Part shown: one piece after another, positions 1 through 6,261 of the stretch | Layout: each line of letters begins with the position of its first letter | Position numbering within the stretch: the first letter of the stretch is position 1 | Assembly: GCA_026914095.1 (NCBI GenBank) | Contig: JAPPIY010000207.1 | Span: 3,052-11,512, forward strand | Direction: 5' to 3' | DNA from: Oligoflexia bacterium | GTDB taxonomy: Bacteria; Bdellovibrionota; Bdellovibrionia; Bdellovibrionales; UBA1609 | DNA: 8,461 nucleotides | Translations under genes and position numbers: made by a program | The notes under the pieces: generated by a model | The model's database searches: none | Told to the model about the DNA's origin: nothing | Seen by the model: the letters and a program-made list of their open reading frames with translations, nothing else

Positions 1-587
1 GAACAGATTATTGTTTTAGGTTTAAAGACTTTCCGGGTTTTTACGGCTCTTTAAAAGAGGGATATAGCAAATGGGGTTTTGTGGTGAGAAAAGACAGCAT
101 TATGAATAACTCTTCACAATTAAATGAGCAATGGATGGATAGACAGACTTACGGAAAATCTTTAAAGACTTTAAGCGATCCGAGACTAGATCCAGAGATT
201 CTAATTTTTTCTGGAATCTTCAACAAAAAGATTTTTATTGATCCGGAGTTGGAATATTTAGCTGAGGGCTATTTAACATCTGATAACCCTAAAGGGAATT
301 TAAAAATAAAGCTTTTAGATAAAAACTCTAAGGAGCTTTACAATTTAAAAATATCTACAAAAGTCAGCATTGAGTTTATTGGTGATTCGTTTAACAAGCT
401 TTCTACGACACAGGAATTGACGCCGGCTCCTGTTGCTGTGGCTCTCCCCTATATGAAAGTAGCTAAAAAAATGGTTGTAATTGATGAAGAGACAGGAAAA
501 AGGGTTTATTCCCAAAGCTTAGACAAGAACAATGTTATCATCACTTCTGACAAACCCGACCTGTCGGATAGAATCGTTTTTGAGTGA
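1..587 (+). CDS. C-terminal part of an unrecognised protein (5' end outside window)
   Basis: The frame ending in TGA at 585-587 is open back to the left edge, so the gene begins outside the window. The first in-frame start-type codon (GTG at 81) has no convincing ribosome binding site and residues before it (Trp, Gly, Phe-rich) look like normal protein, so I do not treat it as the true start. From base 3 there are 194 visible residues. The first 60 or so are polar and aromatic. The remainder alternates short hydrophobic strands, ending with a segment ALPYMKVAKKMVVIDEETG that looks like paired beta-strands joined by an acidic turn, as in C-terminal beta-sandwich domains of secreted proteins. 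No PKD signature, catalytic motif or membrane segment is visible. It lies upstream of four exported-protein genes on the same strand but 489 bp away, so it may be a separate unit. Function unknown. Confidence 0.8.
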   Translation, partial: TDYCFRFKDFPGFYGSLKEGYSKWGFVVRKDSIMNNSSQLNEQWMDRQTYGKSLKTLSDPRLDPEILIFSGIFNKKIFIDPELEYLAEGYLTSDNPKGNLKIKLLDKNSKELYNLKISTKVSIEFIGDSFNKLSTTQELTPAPVAVALPYMKVAKKMVVIDEETGKRVYSQSLDKNNVIITSDKPDLSDRIVFE

Positions 588-615
588 GAGAATAATAATG
601 AAAAAATAATAAAAT

Positions 616-645
616 GTCCGTTAAGAGCCTGTCATCTTAACGGAC
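616..645 (+). repeat. Perfect 10-bp inverted repeat with 10-base loop
   Basis: The arms GTCCGTTAAG (616-625) and CTTAACGGAC (636-645) are exact reverse complements around the loop AGCCTGTCAT. The hairpin starts 28 bases after the stop codon of the first gene, a normal place for a transcription terminator. However, the right arm is not followed by an immediate T-run; the first run (TTTT) begins 13 bases later. A terminator or 3'-end stabilising hairpin is therefore plausible but not proven. The loop is unusual in being complementary to a downstream site (see 616-698). Confidence 0.8.
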
Positions 646-698
646 TATGATATTATCCTTTTACTTTTAATTGATAACAAAAGGAGGATAGACAGGCT
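616..698 (+). ncRNA. Possible structured RNA element (pseudoknot or alternative hairpins)
   Basis: Loop bases AGCCTGTC (626-633) of the 616-645 hairpin are an exact reverse complement of GACAGGCT at 691-698. Immediately before that site, 682-690 can pair with 654-662 as a 9-bp RNA stem including two G-U pairs, burying an AGGAGG sequence. The parts could form a pseudoknot, or alternate between the 616-645 hairpin and a longer hairpin with arms 626-633 plus 654-662 against 682-698. This is seen by eye only. No known RNA family is recognised, and it lies about 380 bases upstream of the next gene, so it may belong to the 3' end of the first transcript or be an independent small RNA. Confidence 0.3.
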
Positions 699-728
699 AA
701 ATTTACTATCGGTTTTTGGCGCGAAAAA

Positions 729-773
729 ACTTTAATTTTTTTTATGTCAGCTAAAATAAAAAAAATTTTAAGT
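729..773. repeat. A/T-only core inverted repeat
   Basis: AATTTTTTTTA (734-744) and TAAAAAAAATT (757-767) are perfect 11-bp inverted arms with a 12-base loop. The pairing extends outward, after a small internal loop, with ACTT (729-732) against AAGT (770-773). The composition is so A/T-rich that chance or a simple A-tract origin cannot be excluded. It could act as a weak bidirectional terminator or a bent-DNA element. Confidence 0.45.
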
Positions 774-950
774 GAAAAAGAAATTTTAAAAAGCGCGTTT
801 ATCCTCATTTTTTTGTTCCTTTTGTCTCAAATCCAGATCCTTTGAAAAAAAAATTAAAATATTTTTTGTGCTGTTTTTTTAATCACTGGTTAAAAATCGG
901 AAACTCAAAAACCCTTACACAGCTCATTTTTTTATTCTAAAAATCATTTA

Positions 951-984
951 TTATTATAATAAATATAATTTTAAATTATATTTA
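951..984. repeat. Overlapping A/T palindromes upstream of the lipoprotein gene
   Basis: TTATTATAATAA (951-962) is a perfect 12-bp palindrome. It overlaps a second inverted repeat with 12-bp arms, TAAATATAATTT (960-971) and AAATTATATTTA (973-984), separated by a single base. They lie about 95-125 bases before the start codon at 1077, within operator or upstream-activator distance of a promoter. Such A/T palindromes also arise by chance in DNA of this composition, so a regulator-binding role is only a possibility. Confidence 0.4.
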
Positions 985-1019
985 ACGCATAGAATTTTAA
1001 AAAATCAAATATTTTTTAC

Positions 1020-1049
1020 TTGATTTCTTATAAAATCTTTTATTAAAAT
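1020..1049 (+). promoter_or_regulatory. Weak candidate sigma70-type promoter for the four-gene run
   Basis: TTGATT (1020-1025) resembles a -35 box and TAAAAT (1044-1049) a -10 box, with an 18-base spacer. Transcription would start near 1056, leaving a leader of about 20 bases that includes the ribosome binding site. In sequence this A/T-rich many alternative boxes exist, so this is one candidate only. Confidence 0.25.
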
Positions 1050-1065
1050 TTTTTTCATTGATAAA

Positions 1066-1072
1066 AAGGAGG
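1066..1072 (+). promoter_or_regulatory. Ribosome binding site of the multi-PKD lipoprotein gene
   Basis: AAGGAGG, a near-perfect match to the anti-Shine-Dalgarno sequence, ends four bases before the ATG at 1077. It fixes this start, which also gives a complete lipoprotein signal sequence. Confidence 0.85.
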
Positions 1073-1076
1073 TTTT

Positions 1077-3698
1077 ATGAATTTAAAAAGTTTTTCTAGG
1101 TTTTTATTTCTTATTTATTTTCCTTTAATTTTTACTTCTTGTTCTGGGGATAACCTCCTTTCAGGTTTTTCTTTAAATTCTGTATCTTCTATTCAAAGTC
1201 AGGCTGGAAGAAGTGAGTCTGACTCTGAAGAAGAGCCAGAACTTCGTTTTTCATTTCAGATGACGCCGGCCACTCCGACGGCTGTTTTGTCGGAAGACAA
1301 AGTTGTAAAAGTGGGGTCTCAAGTTTCAATTGACGGCTCTATGTCATCTGGGGGGAATTTAAGCTATCGCTGGAGCTTTGATGTTTTTCCTGTTTCGTCC
1401 AACGCAAAGATAGATGATCCGACAGCAAGCTCTATCAGTTTTACGCCGGATGTTCCGGGTCTTTATTTAGTAAAGCTTATAGTTCGTGACACAAATACCA
1501 ATAGCAAAGCGAGTTATTTGGCTGTCCGAGCGACTGAAGACAACAGCCCTCCTAGTTTTCGTATTAGTCTCATAGGCTCATGGAATGAGGGATTTCCTCA
1601 ACAAGTGAGAATCCGTTTAAGAGATATAACAGATGATGAGGAAGTGCGCTTCATAGAGGTGGATTATGGAGATGGGAATCAAACGGTGTTTTATGACAAA
1701 GAGATAGAGGAAATAGATGGAAATTTAGAGCATCATTATTTGAAAGAAGGGTCTTACGAGGTCAAAGTTTCTATGATTGACAACGAGGGGGCAAGAACGA
1801 CAAAAACGGCAATGGTTAATTTGAGACAAAATAGTAAGATACCGGTTTTAAAATACAGTGTGAATAGTGTTTCCGGCACAGCTCCCTTTACCCTTCGCAT
1901 AGATGCCAGCGCTTCATTTGATCCAGACAACAATAATCCTCTTCATTTTTTCTGGGATTGGGACGATGAGGGGGCTTTTACTTATACAGAAGATATTGTT
2001 TCCACCCACACTTATACTAAACCGGGGATTTACCAAGTCACTCCTTTTACAAGTGATAGAGGAGCCGGCGAGAGGTATAATGAATTTACGGTTTATGTGG
2101 ATGATCCGAATGATCCTGGGGCTTACAAAGCTCCGGCGGGCGGATCTCCTCCTGTGTTAAACTTAGTGGGGACAAATGATTTTTATTCAGGCCAAGCGCC
2201 TTTAACAGTGAATTTTGACGCCAGTCAGAGCTTTGATCTGGAAGGCGACAGCTTTGAGGTTTTTTGGAGTTTTGATGGCTTTACCTTTAAACAGTTTGAT
2301 GAAGGCTTAAAGGTTTCAAGGACTTACGATAATCCAGGGAGATATTCTGTTCTTGTTGGATTGAGGGATTCTCATGGAAATGAATTCATGAGATACATTG
2401 ATGTCTATGTTTATGATCCCTTAGTGGAAGAGCAACCTCGTTTTACAGCCAGACAAAGAACTGATAATCCTCAGGAGATAAAGTTTAATGCTGGAATAAG
2501 AGAGCTTTATGGAGTTCCTGCGCTCTATTCTTTTTGGGATTTAGGAAATGGGGATTTTTCTCGTCGCTACAACCCTGATTATACTTATTCTAAAAACGGG
2601 ACTTACCCTGTGACGCTGACAACAGTGGATATTTTTGGAAACAGAAAGTCGGTTTCTAAAATTTTAAATGTGGATGGAGAAAAACATTTGATAGAAGATA
2701 TTGTCGAGCCTTTTTATCAAGTCGCTCAAGTCGGCTCTTCGGTTTCTTTTTCAGGGGCAAGGTCATCTTCTGCAGTTTCAGGGATGTTAGACTTTTTTTG
2801 GTATTTGGTGACGGGAGTTAGAAAGGCGGTATCAAGTTTAAGTTATAGTTATTCTAAAAGAGGAGTTTATAAAAATTATATGACTGTGACCAATCAATAT
2901 GGCTTCTCAAAATCAGCTCAAAGCTGGGTTACTGTCAATTCCGGCGCAGGTCCAAAAGCCGGCGCCAAGTTTTCAACTTATATAGGCTCAGCTCCTTTGA
3001 CAGTGAATTTTGACGGCTCTTATTCTCAGTCTCCGGCAAGTATAACAGACTATGACTGGAATCTTGGAAATTATGATGACATAGACAGAAGCTTTACCGG
3101 CTCTAATGTGAGCTACACTTATAAAGAGCCGGGAGAAATGTATCAATTGTTATTCATTAAAGATAGCAATGGAAACCTTGATGTGGCTTTTTATCAAGTG
3201 ACCGTTCTTGATCCAAGCGATGTAAGCCCCACAAACCAAAGCCCCTCTGTAAGCATAAACACCAATGCTATTTCTATAAACAATTTAACGCTGAATATGG
3301 AGTCGACTCTATCTGATCCCGATGGACATATTCGCTATACGGAGTGGGATTGGGGAGATAGAGGGATTGATGTTTTTAGCCACAGTGAGAGCTCCCCTTC
3401 TCATACTTACGAAAGCTACGGTTCTTATACGGTAACAGTCAGAGTGTTTGACAACATGGGAGCTATAGCAACGGCAAGCCATGATATAACTTTAACTCAG
3501 CCAACTCCTCAAAATTCAGCAAGGTCAGCCCCAGTTGGATTTGAAGGGCAAGAGCAAACTCAAAGAGTTTCTATTCCTAAAAAACATTTTAGCAGTCAAG
3601 ACAGATTTGAGGAAGATAGACAAAAAGACGGCTGTTATAGAAAAGATGATGGCCAGATGCGCTGTTATTCTTCTGAATACAAAGAGAGGGGGATGTAA
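1077..3698 (+). CDS. Predicted lipoprotein with about eight PKD-like domains
   Basis: 873 residues. Residues 1-21 form a lipoprotein-type signal peptide: Lys4, Arg8, a hydrophobic core, then FTS before Cys22. The lipobox is imperfect because Phe replaces the usual Leu at -3. Ser at +2 would favour the outer membrane in a Gram-negative cell. Residues 31-57 are a Ser/acidic linker. Beta-sandwich domains follow at about 68-152, 157-249, 255-341, 357-446, 452-531, 540-621, 625-711 and 720-806. Several show canonical PKD cores: DYGDG at 196, WDWDDEG at 293, WDLGNGD at 487, WDWGDRG at 757. The first domain is of the different SYxWS type shared with the downstream proteins. Domains five and six are degenerate. 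The tail 807-873 is charged and carries the only other cysteines, Cys853 and Cys863. Likely a surface-displayed binding or scaffold protein; no enzyme motif seen. Its stop overlaps the next start, so the two are probably translationally coupled. Confidence 0.93.
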   Translation: MNLKSFSRFLFLIYFPLIFTSCSGDNLLSGFSLNSVSSIQSQAGRSESDSEEEPELRFSFQMTPATPTAVLSEDKVVKVGSQVSIDGSMSSGGNLSYRWSFDVFPVSSNAKIDDPTASSISFTPDVPGLYLVKLIVRDTNTNSKASYLAVRATEDNSPPSFRISLIGSWNEGFPQQVRIRLRDITDDEEVRFIEVDYGDGNQTVFYDKEIEEIDGNLEHHYLKEGSYEVKVSMIDNEGARTTKTAMVNLRQNSKIPVLKYSVNSVSGTAPFTLRIDASASFDPDNNNPLHFFWDWDDEGAFTYTEDIVSTHTYTKPGIYQVTPFTSDRGAGERYNEFTVYVDDPNDPGAYKAPAGGSPPVLNLVGTNDFYSGQAPLTVNFDASQSFDLEGDSFEVFWSFDGFTFKQFDEGLKVSRTYDNPGRYSVLVGLRDSHGNEFMRYIDVYVYDPLVEEQPRFTARQRTDNPQEIKFNAGIRELYGVPALYSFWDLGNGDFSRRYNPDYTYSKNGTYPVTLTTVDIFGNRKSVSKILNVDGEKHLIEDIVEPFYQVAQVGSSVSFSGARSSSAVSGMLDFFWYLVTGVRKAVSSLSYSYSKRGVYKNYMTVTNQYGFSKSAQSWVTVNSGAGPKAGAKFSTYIGSAPLTVNFDGSYSQSPASITDYDWNLGNYDDIDRSFTGSNVSYTYKEPGEMYQLLFIKDSNGNLDVAFYQVTVLDPSDVSPTNQSPSVSINTNAISINNLTLNMESTLSDPDGHIRYTEWDWGDRGIDVFSHSESSPSHTYESYGSYTVTVRVFDNMGAIATASHDITLTQPTPQNSARSAPVGFEGQEQTQRVSIPKKHFSSQDRFEEDRQKDGCYRKDDGQMRCYSSEYKERGM
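3683..3692 (+). promoter_or_regulatory. Purine-rich ribosome binding region inside the lipoprotein gene
   Basis: AGAGAGGGGG lies within the last codons of the lipoprotein gene, five bases before the ATG at 3698. The core GAGGGGG is a weaker match than at the other genes. With the TAATG stop/start overlap it suggests that the small gene is translated mainly by ribosomes finishing the upstream gene. Confidence 0.55.
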
Positions 3699-4048
3699 TG
3701 AAGCCATTATTTAAAAGATCCTTTCTTGTTTTTTTAATTGTTGTTTTTTCTTCCCCCGCTTTTTCAAAACCGGTGGCGATACTTCCCGCGGATAAAACGG
3801 CAACTCTTGGCGAAGTGATTGCAATTGACGGCTCCTCCAGTTTTGATGAGGAGGGAAACAATTTAACTTACAGTTGGAGTTTGGATATAAGCCCTCAAAA
3901 CTTTAATTCTCAGATTGACAATCCAACAAACTCTTCTATCAGTTTTACAGCTGATACAGCGGGTTTTTATCTCATTCGTTTGATTGTGAATAACGGGACA
4001 GAAAACAGCTACCCGGCTTATATGGTCATAAGGGTTAAGGGTAATTAA
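3698..4048 (+). CDS. Small secreted protein with a single PKD-like domain
   Basis: 116 residues. Residues 1-23 are a signal peptide: Lys2, Lys6 and Arg7, a hydrophobic core, and a cleavage site after AFS (residues 21-23). No lipobox Cys is present, and the protein has no Cys at all. The mature part, about 93 residues, is exactly one PKD-like domain: IDGSSSFD at 43-50, TYSWSLDISP at 57-66, SSISFTADTAGFYLIRLIV at 79-97. It is closest by eye to domain one of the upstream lipoprotein, sharing the pattern ID-PT-SSISFT-D--G-YL--LIV, and the DNA there shares 14 identical bases (1431-1444 and 3935-3948). The signal peptide instead resembles that of the next gene (MKxLFK start). The start overlaps the previous stop by one base. 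Possibly a soluble partner or minor subunit of the larger proteins; function is inferred, not shown. Confidence 0.88.
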   Translation: MKPLFKRSFLVFLIVVFSSPAFSKPVAILPADKTATLGEVIAIDGSSSFDEEGNNLTYSWSLDISPQNFNSQIDNPTNSSISFTADTAGFYLIRLIVNNGTENSYPAYMVIRVKGN

Positions 4049-4053
4049 AAAAG

Positions 4054-4062
4054 AAAGGAAGG
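4054..4062 (+). promoter_or_regulatory. Ribosome binding site supporting a GTG start at 4070
   Basis: AAAGGAAGG ends seven bases before the GTG at 4070. The next in-frame ATG lies about 80 codons inside the first domain and would lose the signal peptide, so GTG is the start. Confidence 0.8.
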
Positions 4063-4069
4063 TGTAAAA

Positions 4070-6151
4070 GTGAAAAGTTTATTTAAACAGGTTTTATATT
4101 TTTTAGTTTTAATTTTTCTTCCTCCCGTTGCTTTATCTCAAGAGTTAATCACTGCGGAGGTGGAAACAGGAGGCCATAGAGCGGGAAGTGTCGGAGAGCT
4201 TGTTGTTGTTTCGAGTGAGGAAAGCGAGGCTCAAAATAGAGATAAAAATTCTTTAAGTTATATTTGGTCTGTTCTATCAAAGCCTAAAGATTCTAAAGCT
4301 CAGCTTTTTTCTATGGATGAGTCTAAGACTTCTTTTGTTCCCGATAAAAAGGGGGCTTATGTTTTAAGGCTTTATATTTACTCTAAGGGTTTTATCTCAG
4401 AGCATAAAGACACGATTGTTTTAGTGAATGAGCCTCAGATAAGGCCTATGGCTGTGGCGGGAGAGGATGAGGCTGTTCAACCCGGCGCCCTTGTGGATTT
4501 AGACGGCAACCAGTCCTTTCACTTTGGCAGTGATGAGGATTTAAGCTATGAATGGGTTTTAGAGTCCCTGCCGGAGAACAGCTCGGCTCAGATTTATTTT
4601 CCTCATAATAAACAGACTTCTTTTTATGCGGATGTGGAAGGGGTTTATCTGGTTCGTTTAATTGTGAGATCTAAAGACTCGCAGTTCAGTCTCCCGTCTT
4701 ATAAAGTGGTGAGAGCTAAGGGAGCCAACATCAACTCCCCTCAAGCCAATGCCGGCGATGATACAGCTGTCATAATAGGCGAAGATTTAGATTTAACGGG
4801 AAGCGTCACTTACAAGGGTTCAGAAAGCCTGTCTTACGAGTGGAGGATAGAATCCTCTCCGACTGAAAGCCATCCTCAATTAACAAACCCCGAAAGCTTA
4901 ACGCCTGTCTTTACAGCTGACACAGAGGGGGATTATTTACTGTCTTTTCAAGCTCAGGCTGGAGATTTAAAAGGCGCCCCTGATTTTGTAAAAATTGTTG
5001 TGGGAAAAAAGCCACTGGCTTTAGTTGCGGACACAAGTATTCTAGCCTTAACCGATCAAGACATCCCTCTTGACGGCTCGGTGTCTTTTGATCTGGAAGG
5101 CCTAGATTTAACATACATTTGGACGGTGTCTCAAAAGCCACAGGGAAGTTTAGTCAAAATTTCAGACCCTTTACTGCCAAAAGCTCAGTTTTCAGCTAAT
5201 AAACAGGGGGAATACACTTTACAGCTTGTTGTCAAAAACTCTCATTTTTCCTCTGATCCTAAAACAGTTAAAATCCGCCTCATTTCGCCTGGCTCTTTTA
5301 AAGCGGAGGCAGGAGTTAATCAAGTTGTAACTGCGGGTTCTGTTTTAAATTTATCCGCAAGCTCTTCCTTAGGAGAGGGTCTGAGCTATTTTTGGTCTTT
5401 AATTGAAAAGCCAAGCTCAAGCCATGCGGGCGCTTTAGAAAACCGCGCCGTGAATGCCAAAATCCCTGTTGATAAAGCGGGAGCTTATATCTTTCGCCTT
5501 CATGTTATAAAAGAGGCTTTTTGGTCTGATCCGGACTTTGTGGTGTTTAATGCGGTTTTGCCTGTGGGAACAAATGTTTTTAGCGAAACTTTTAGGCCAA
5601 AAGCGGAGAGCCTTACTCTTCCTATCAGCGAGTGTGAGGAGATTACAAAAACTATCGCAGTTAGCCGTCCGGGAAACAAAGAGTATTTTATTTTGTTTGA
5701 AAATAAAGGAGTGGAGGAGTTTTTTGCGGCGCTAAATGGAAAGGCTTTAACAGGAAGATTAGAGCATGGAGATGAGACTTCGGTTTATCCTGTTTCACTT
5801 TCTGAAACAAACAGCTTATCGGTTCGTGTGAGAGGGCTTAGAGCCAATCACTTAAAAGTGAGGATTATTGAAAAGCCCTCTTCTCAAAGTTTTGGGACTC
5901 CGCCTGTTTTAACCGCAGGCGCTATCTCTGTTTCTTTAGGAGGAAGTGGGTCTGTGTCTGTGGGGGGAGTTAGCGGATTAACTTACAGTGTTTTAGAAGA
6001 GCCTGTTTATGGTCAAGCGGTTGTCAGCTCTTCAGGCCAAGTGACTTACACTTCCAGCGGAACTCCGGCTAAAAAGGATTTGATTTTAATTAAGGCGGTT
6101 AATTCAGCAGGCTTAGCGAGCGTAATTCCCATAAAAGTAAGAATCAACTAA
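4070..6151 (+). CDS. Secreted protein with five PKD-like domains and two further beta-sandwich modules
   Basis: 693 residues from a GTG start. Residues 1-23 are a signal peptide ending PPVALS, with cleavage before Gln24 likely. Five PKD-like domains lie at about 26-119, 124-217, 222-312, 315-405 and 408-496. Each has an aromatic-rich strand (SYIWSVLSKP at 63, SYEWVLESLP at 159, SYEWRIESSP at 255, TYIWTVSQKP at 348, SYFWSLIEKP at 439) followed by FxxDxxGxYxxxL or a close variant. Residues 497-605 are different: strands around NKEYFILFENKG, an ALNGKAL turn and SLSVRVRGLRANHLKVRI. By recollection this resembles a beta-sandwich module often attached to repeat domains in bacterial surface proteins. 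Residues 606-693 resemble a bacterial Ig/cadherin-like domain (TYSVLEEPVYGQ, then GQVTYTSSGTPAKKD). Only one Cys (522), no catalytic motif and no cell-wall or outer-membrane anchor is visible. A secreted adhesin or structural protein is likely. It sits 21 bases after the single-domain gene, probably in the same operon. Confidence 0.92.
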   Translation: MKSLFKQVLYFLVLIFLPPVALSQELITAEVETGGHRAGSVGELVVVSSEESEAQNRDKNSLSYIWSVLSKPKDSKAQLFSMDESKTSFVPDKKGAYVLRLYIYSKGFISEHKDTIVLVNEPQIRPMAVAGEDEAVQPGALVDLDGNQSFHFGSDEDLSYEWVLESLPENSSAQIYFPHNKQTSFYADVEGVYLVRLIVRSKDSQFSLPSYKVVRAKGANINSPQANAGDDTAVIIGEDLDLTGSVTYKGSESLSYEWRIESSPTESHPQLTNPESLTPVFTADTEGDYLLSFQAQAGDLKGAPDFVKIVVGKKPLALVADTSILALTDQDIPLDGSVSFDLEGLDLTYIWTVSQKPQGSLVKISDPLLPKAQFSANKQGEYTLQLVVKNSHFSSDPKTVKIRLISPGSFKAEAGVNQVVTAGSVLNLSASSSLGEGLSYFWSLIEKPSSSHAGALENRAVNAKIPVDKAGAYIFRLHVIKEAFWSDPDFVVFNAVLPVGTNVFSETFRPKAESLTLPISECEEITKTIAVSRPGNKEYFILFENKGVEEFFAALNGKALTGRLEHGDETSVYPVSLSETNSLSVRVRGLRANHLKVRIIEKPSSQSFGTPPVLTAGAISVSLGGSGSVSVGGVSGLTYSVLEEPVYGQAVVSSSGQVTYTSSGTPAKKDLILIKAVNSAGLASVIPIKVRIN

Positions 6152-6261
6152 GAGGAAAAACAGTAAGACAAAAGGGTTAAAGAGCTAAGAGAGGAATTAA
6201 AAAAGGAAGAAAAGTGAAAAACGGCAAGACAATAAGACCAATAAAAAGGAAAGGAGTTGTT
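6152..6261 (+). other. Purine-rich spacer without terminator
   Basis: About 80% of these 110 bases are A or G on the + strand. No stem-loop followed by a T-run is seen, so the transcript probably continues from the five-domain gene into the beta-helix gene. It contains several purine-rich ribosome-binding-like sequences, two of which precede alternative in-frame starts (GTG 6214 and ATG 6262). Confidence 0.6.
6250..6256 (+). promoter_or_regulatory. Ribosome binding site for ATG at 6262 (alternative GTG start at 6214)
   Basis: AAAGGAG ends five bases before the ATG at 6262, which opens directly onto a normal-length signal peptide. A GTG at 6214 lies in the same frame, has its own AAAGGAAGA at 6202-6210, and would add 16 residues with a run of Lys and Arg before the signal peptide. 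I prefer ATG 6262 for its start codon, spacing and signal-peptide length. Confidence 0.7.

Larger units (their letters stand above)
588..1076. other. A+T-rich non-coding region with several inverted repeats
   Basis: No convincing gene is seen on either strand across these 489 bases. Composition is strongly A/T, with many A- and T-tracts of six to nine bases that could bend DNA or act as upstream promoter elements. It contains the hairpin at 616-645, a site complementary to its loop at 691-698, an A/T inverted repeat at 729-773, overlapping palindromes at 951-984, and a weak candidate promoter at 1020-1049. An AAGGAGG at 681-687 is not followed by a usable start codon. The region most likely separates two transcription units and supplies the promoter for the four-gene run that follows. 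Confidence 0.8.

Noticed and set aside
616..645. Confident call of an intrinsic terminator
   Set aside because: The stem is perfect but no T-run follows directly, so it is listed as an inverted repeat with possible terminator function.
681..700. AAGGAGG at 681-687 as a ribosome binding site for a small gene
   Set aside because: No ATG, GTG or TTG follows within usable spacing. The nearest TTG (about 27 bases on) gives a frame of only about a dozen codons.
1903..2160. Open frame on the + strand inside the lipoprotein gene
   Set aside because: It is out of frame with a well-supported PKD-encoding gene, has no ribosome binding site, and its translation shows no coherent domain.
3525..3861. Two overlapping open frames on the - strand (3525-3707 and 3589-3861)
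   Set aside because: They lie antisense to the end of the lipoprotein gene and the start of the small PKD gene, both of which have clear domain or signal-peptide content and good starts. The antisense frames show no recognisable features.
4911..5735. Open frames at 4911-5141 (-) and 5538-5735 (+)
   Set aside because: Both are shadows of the five-domain gene, which has uninterrupted, repeat-consistent coding through the region.
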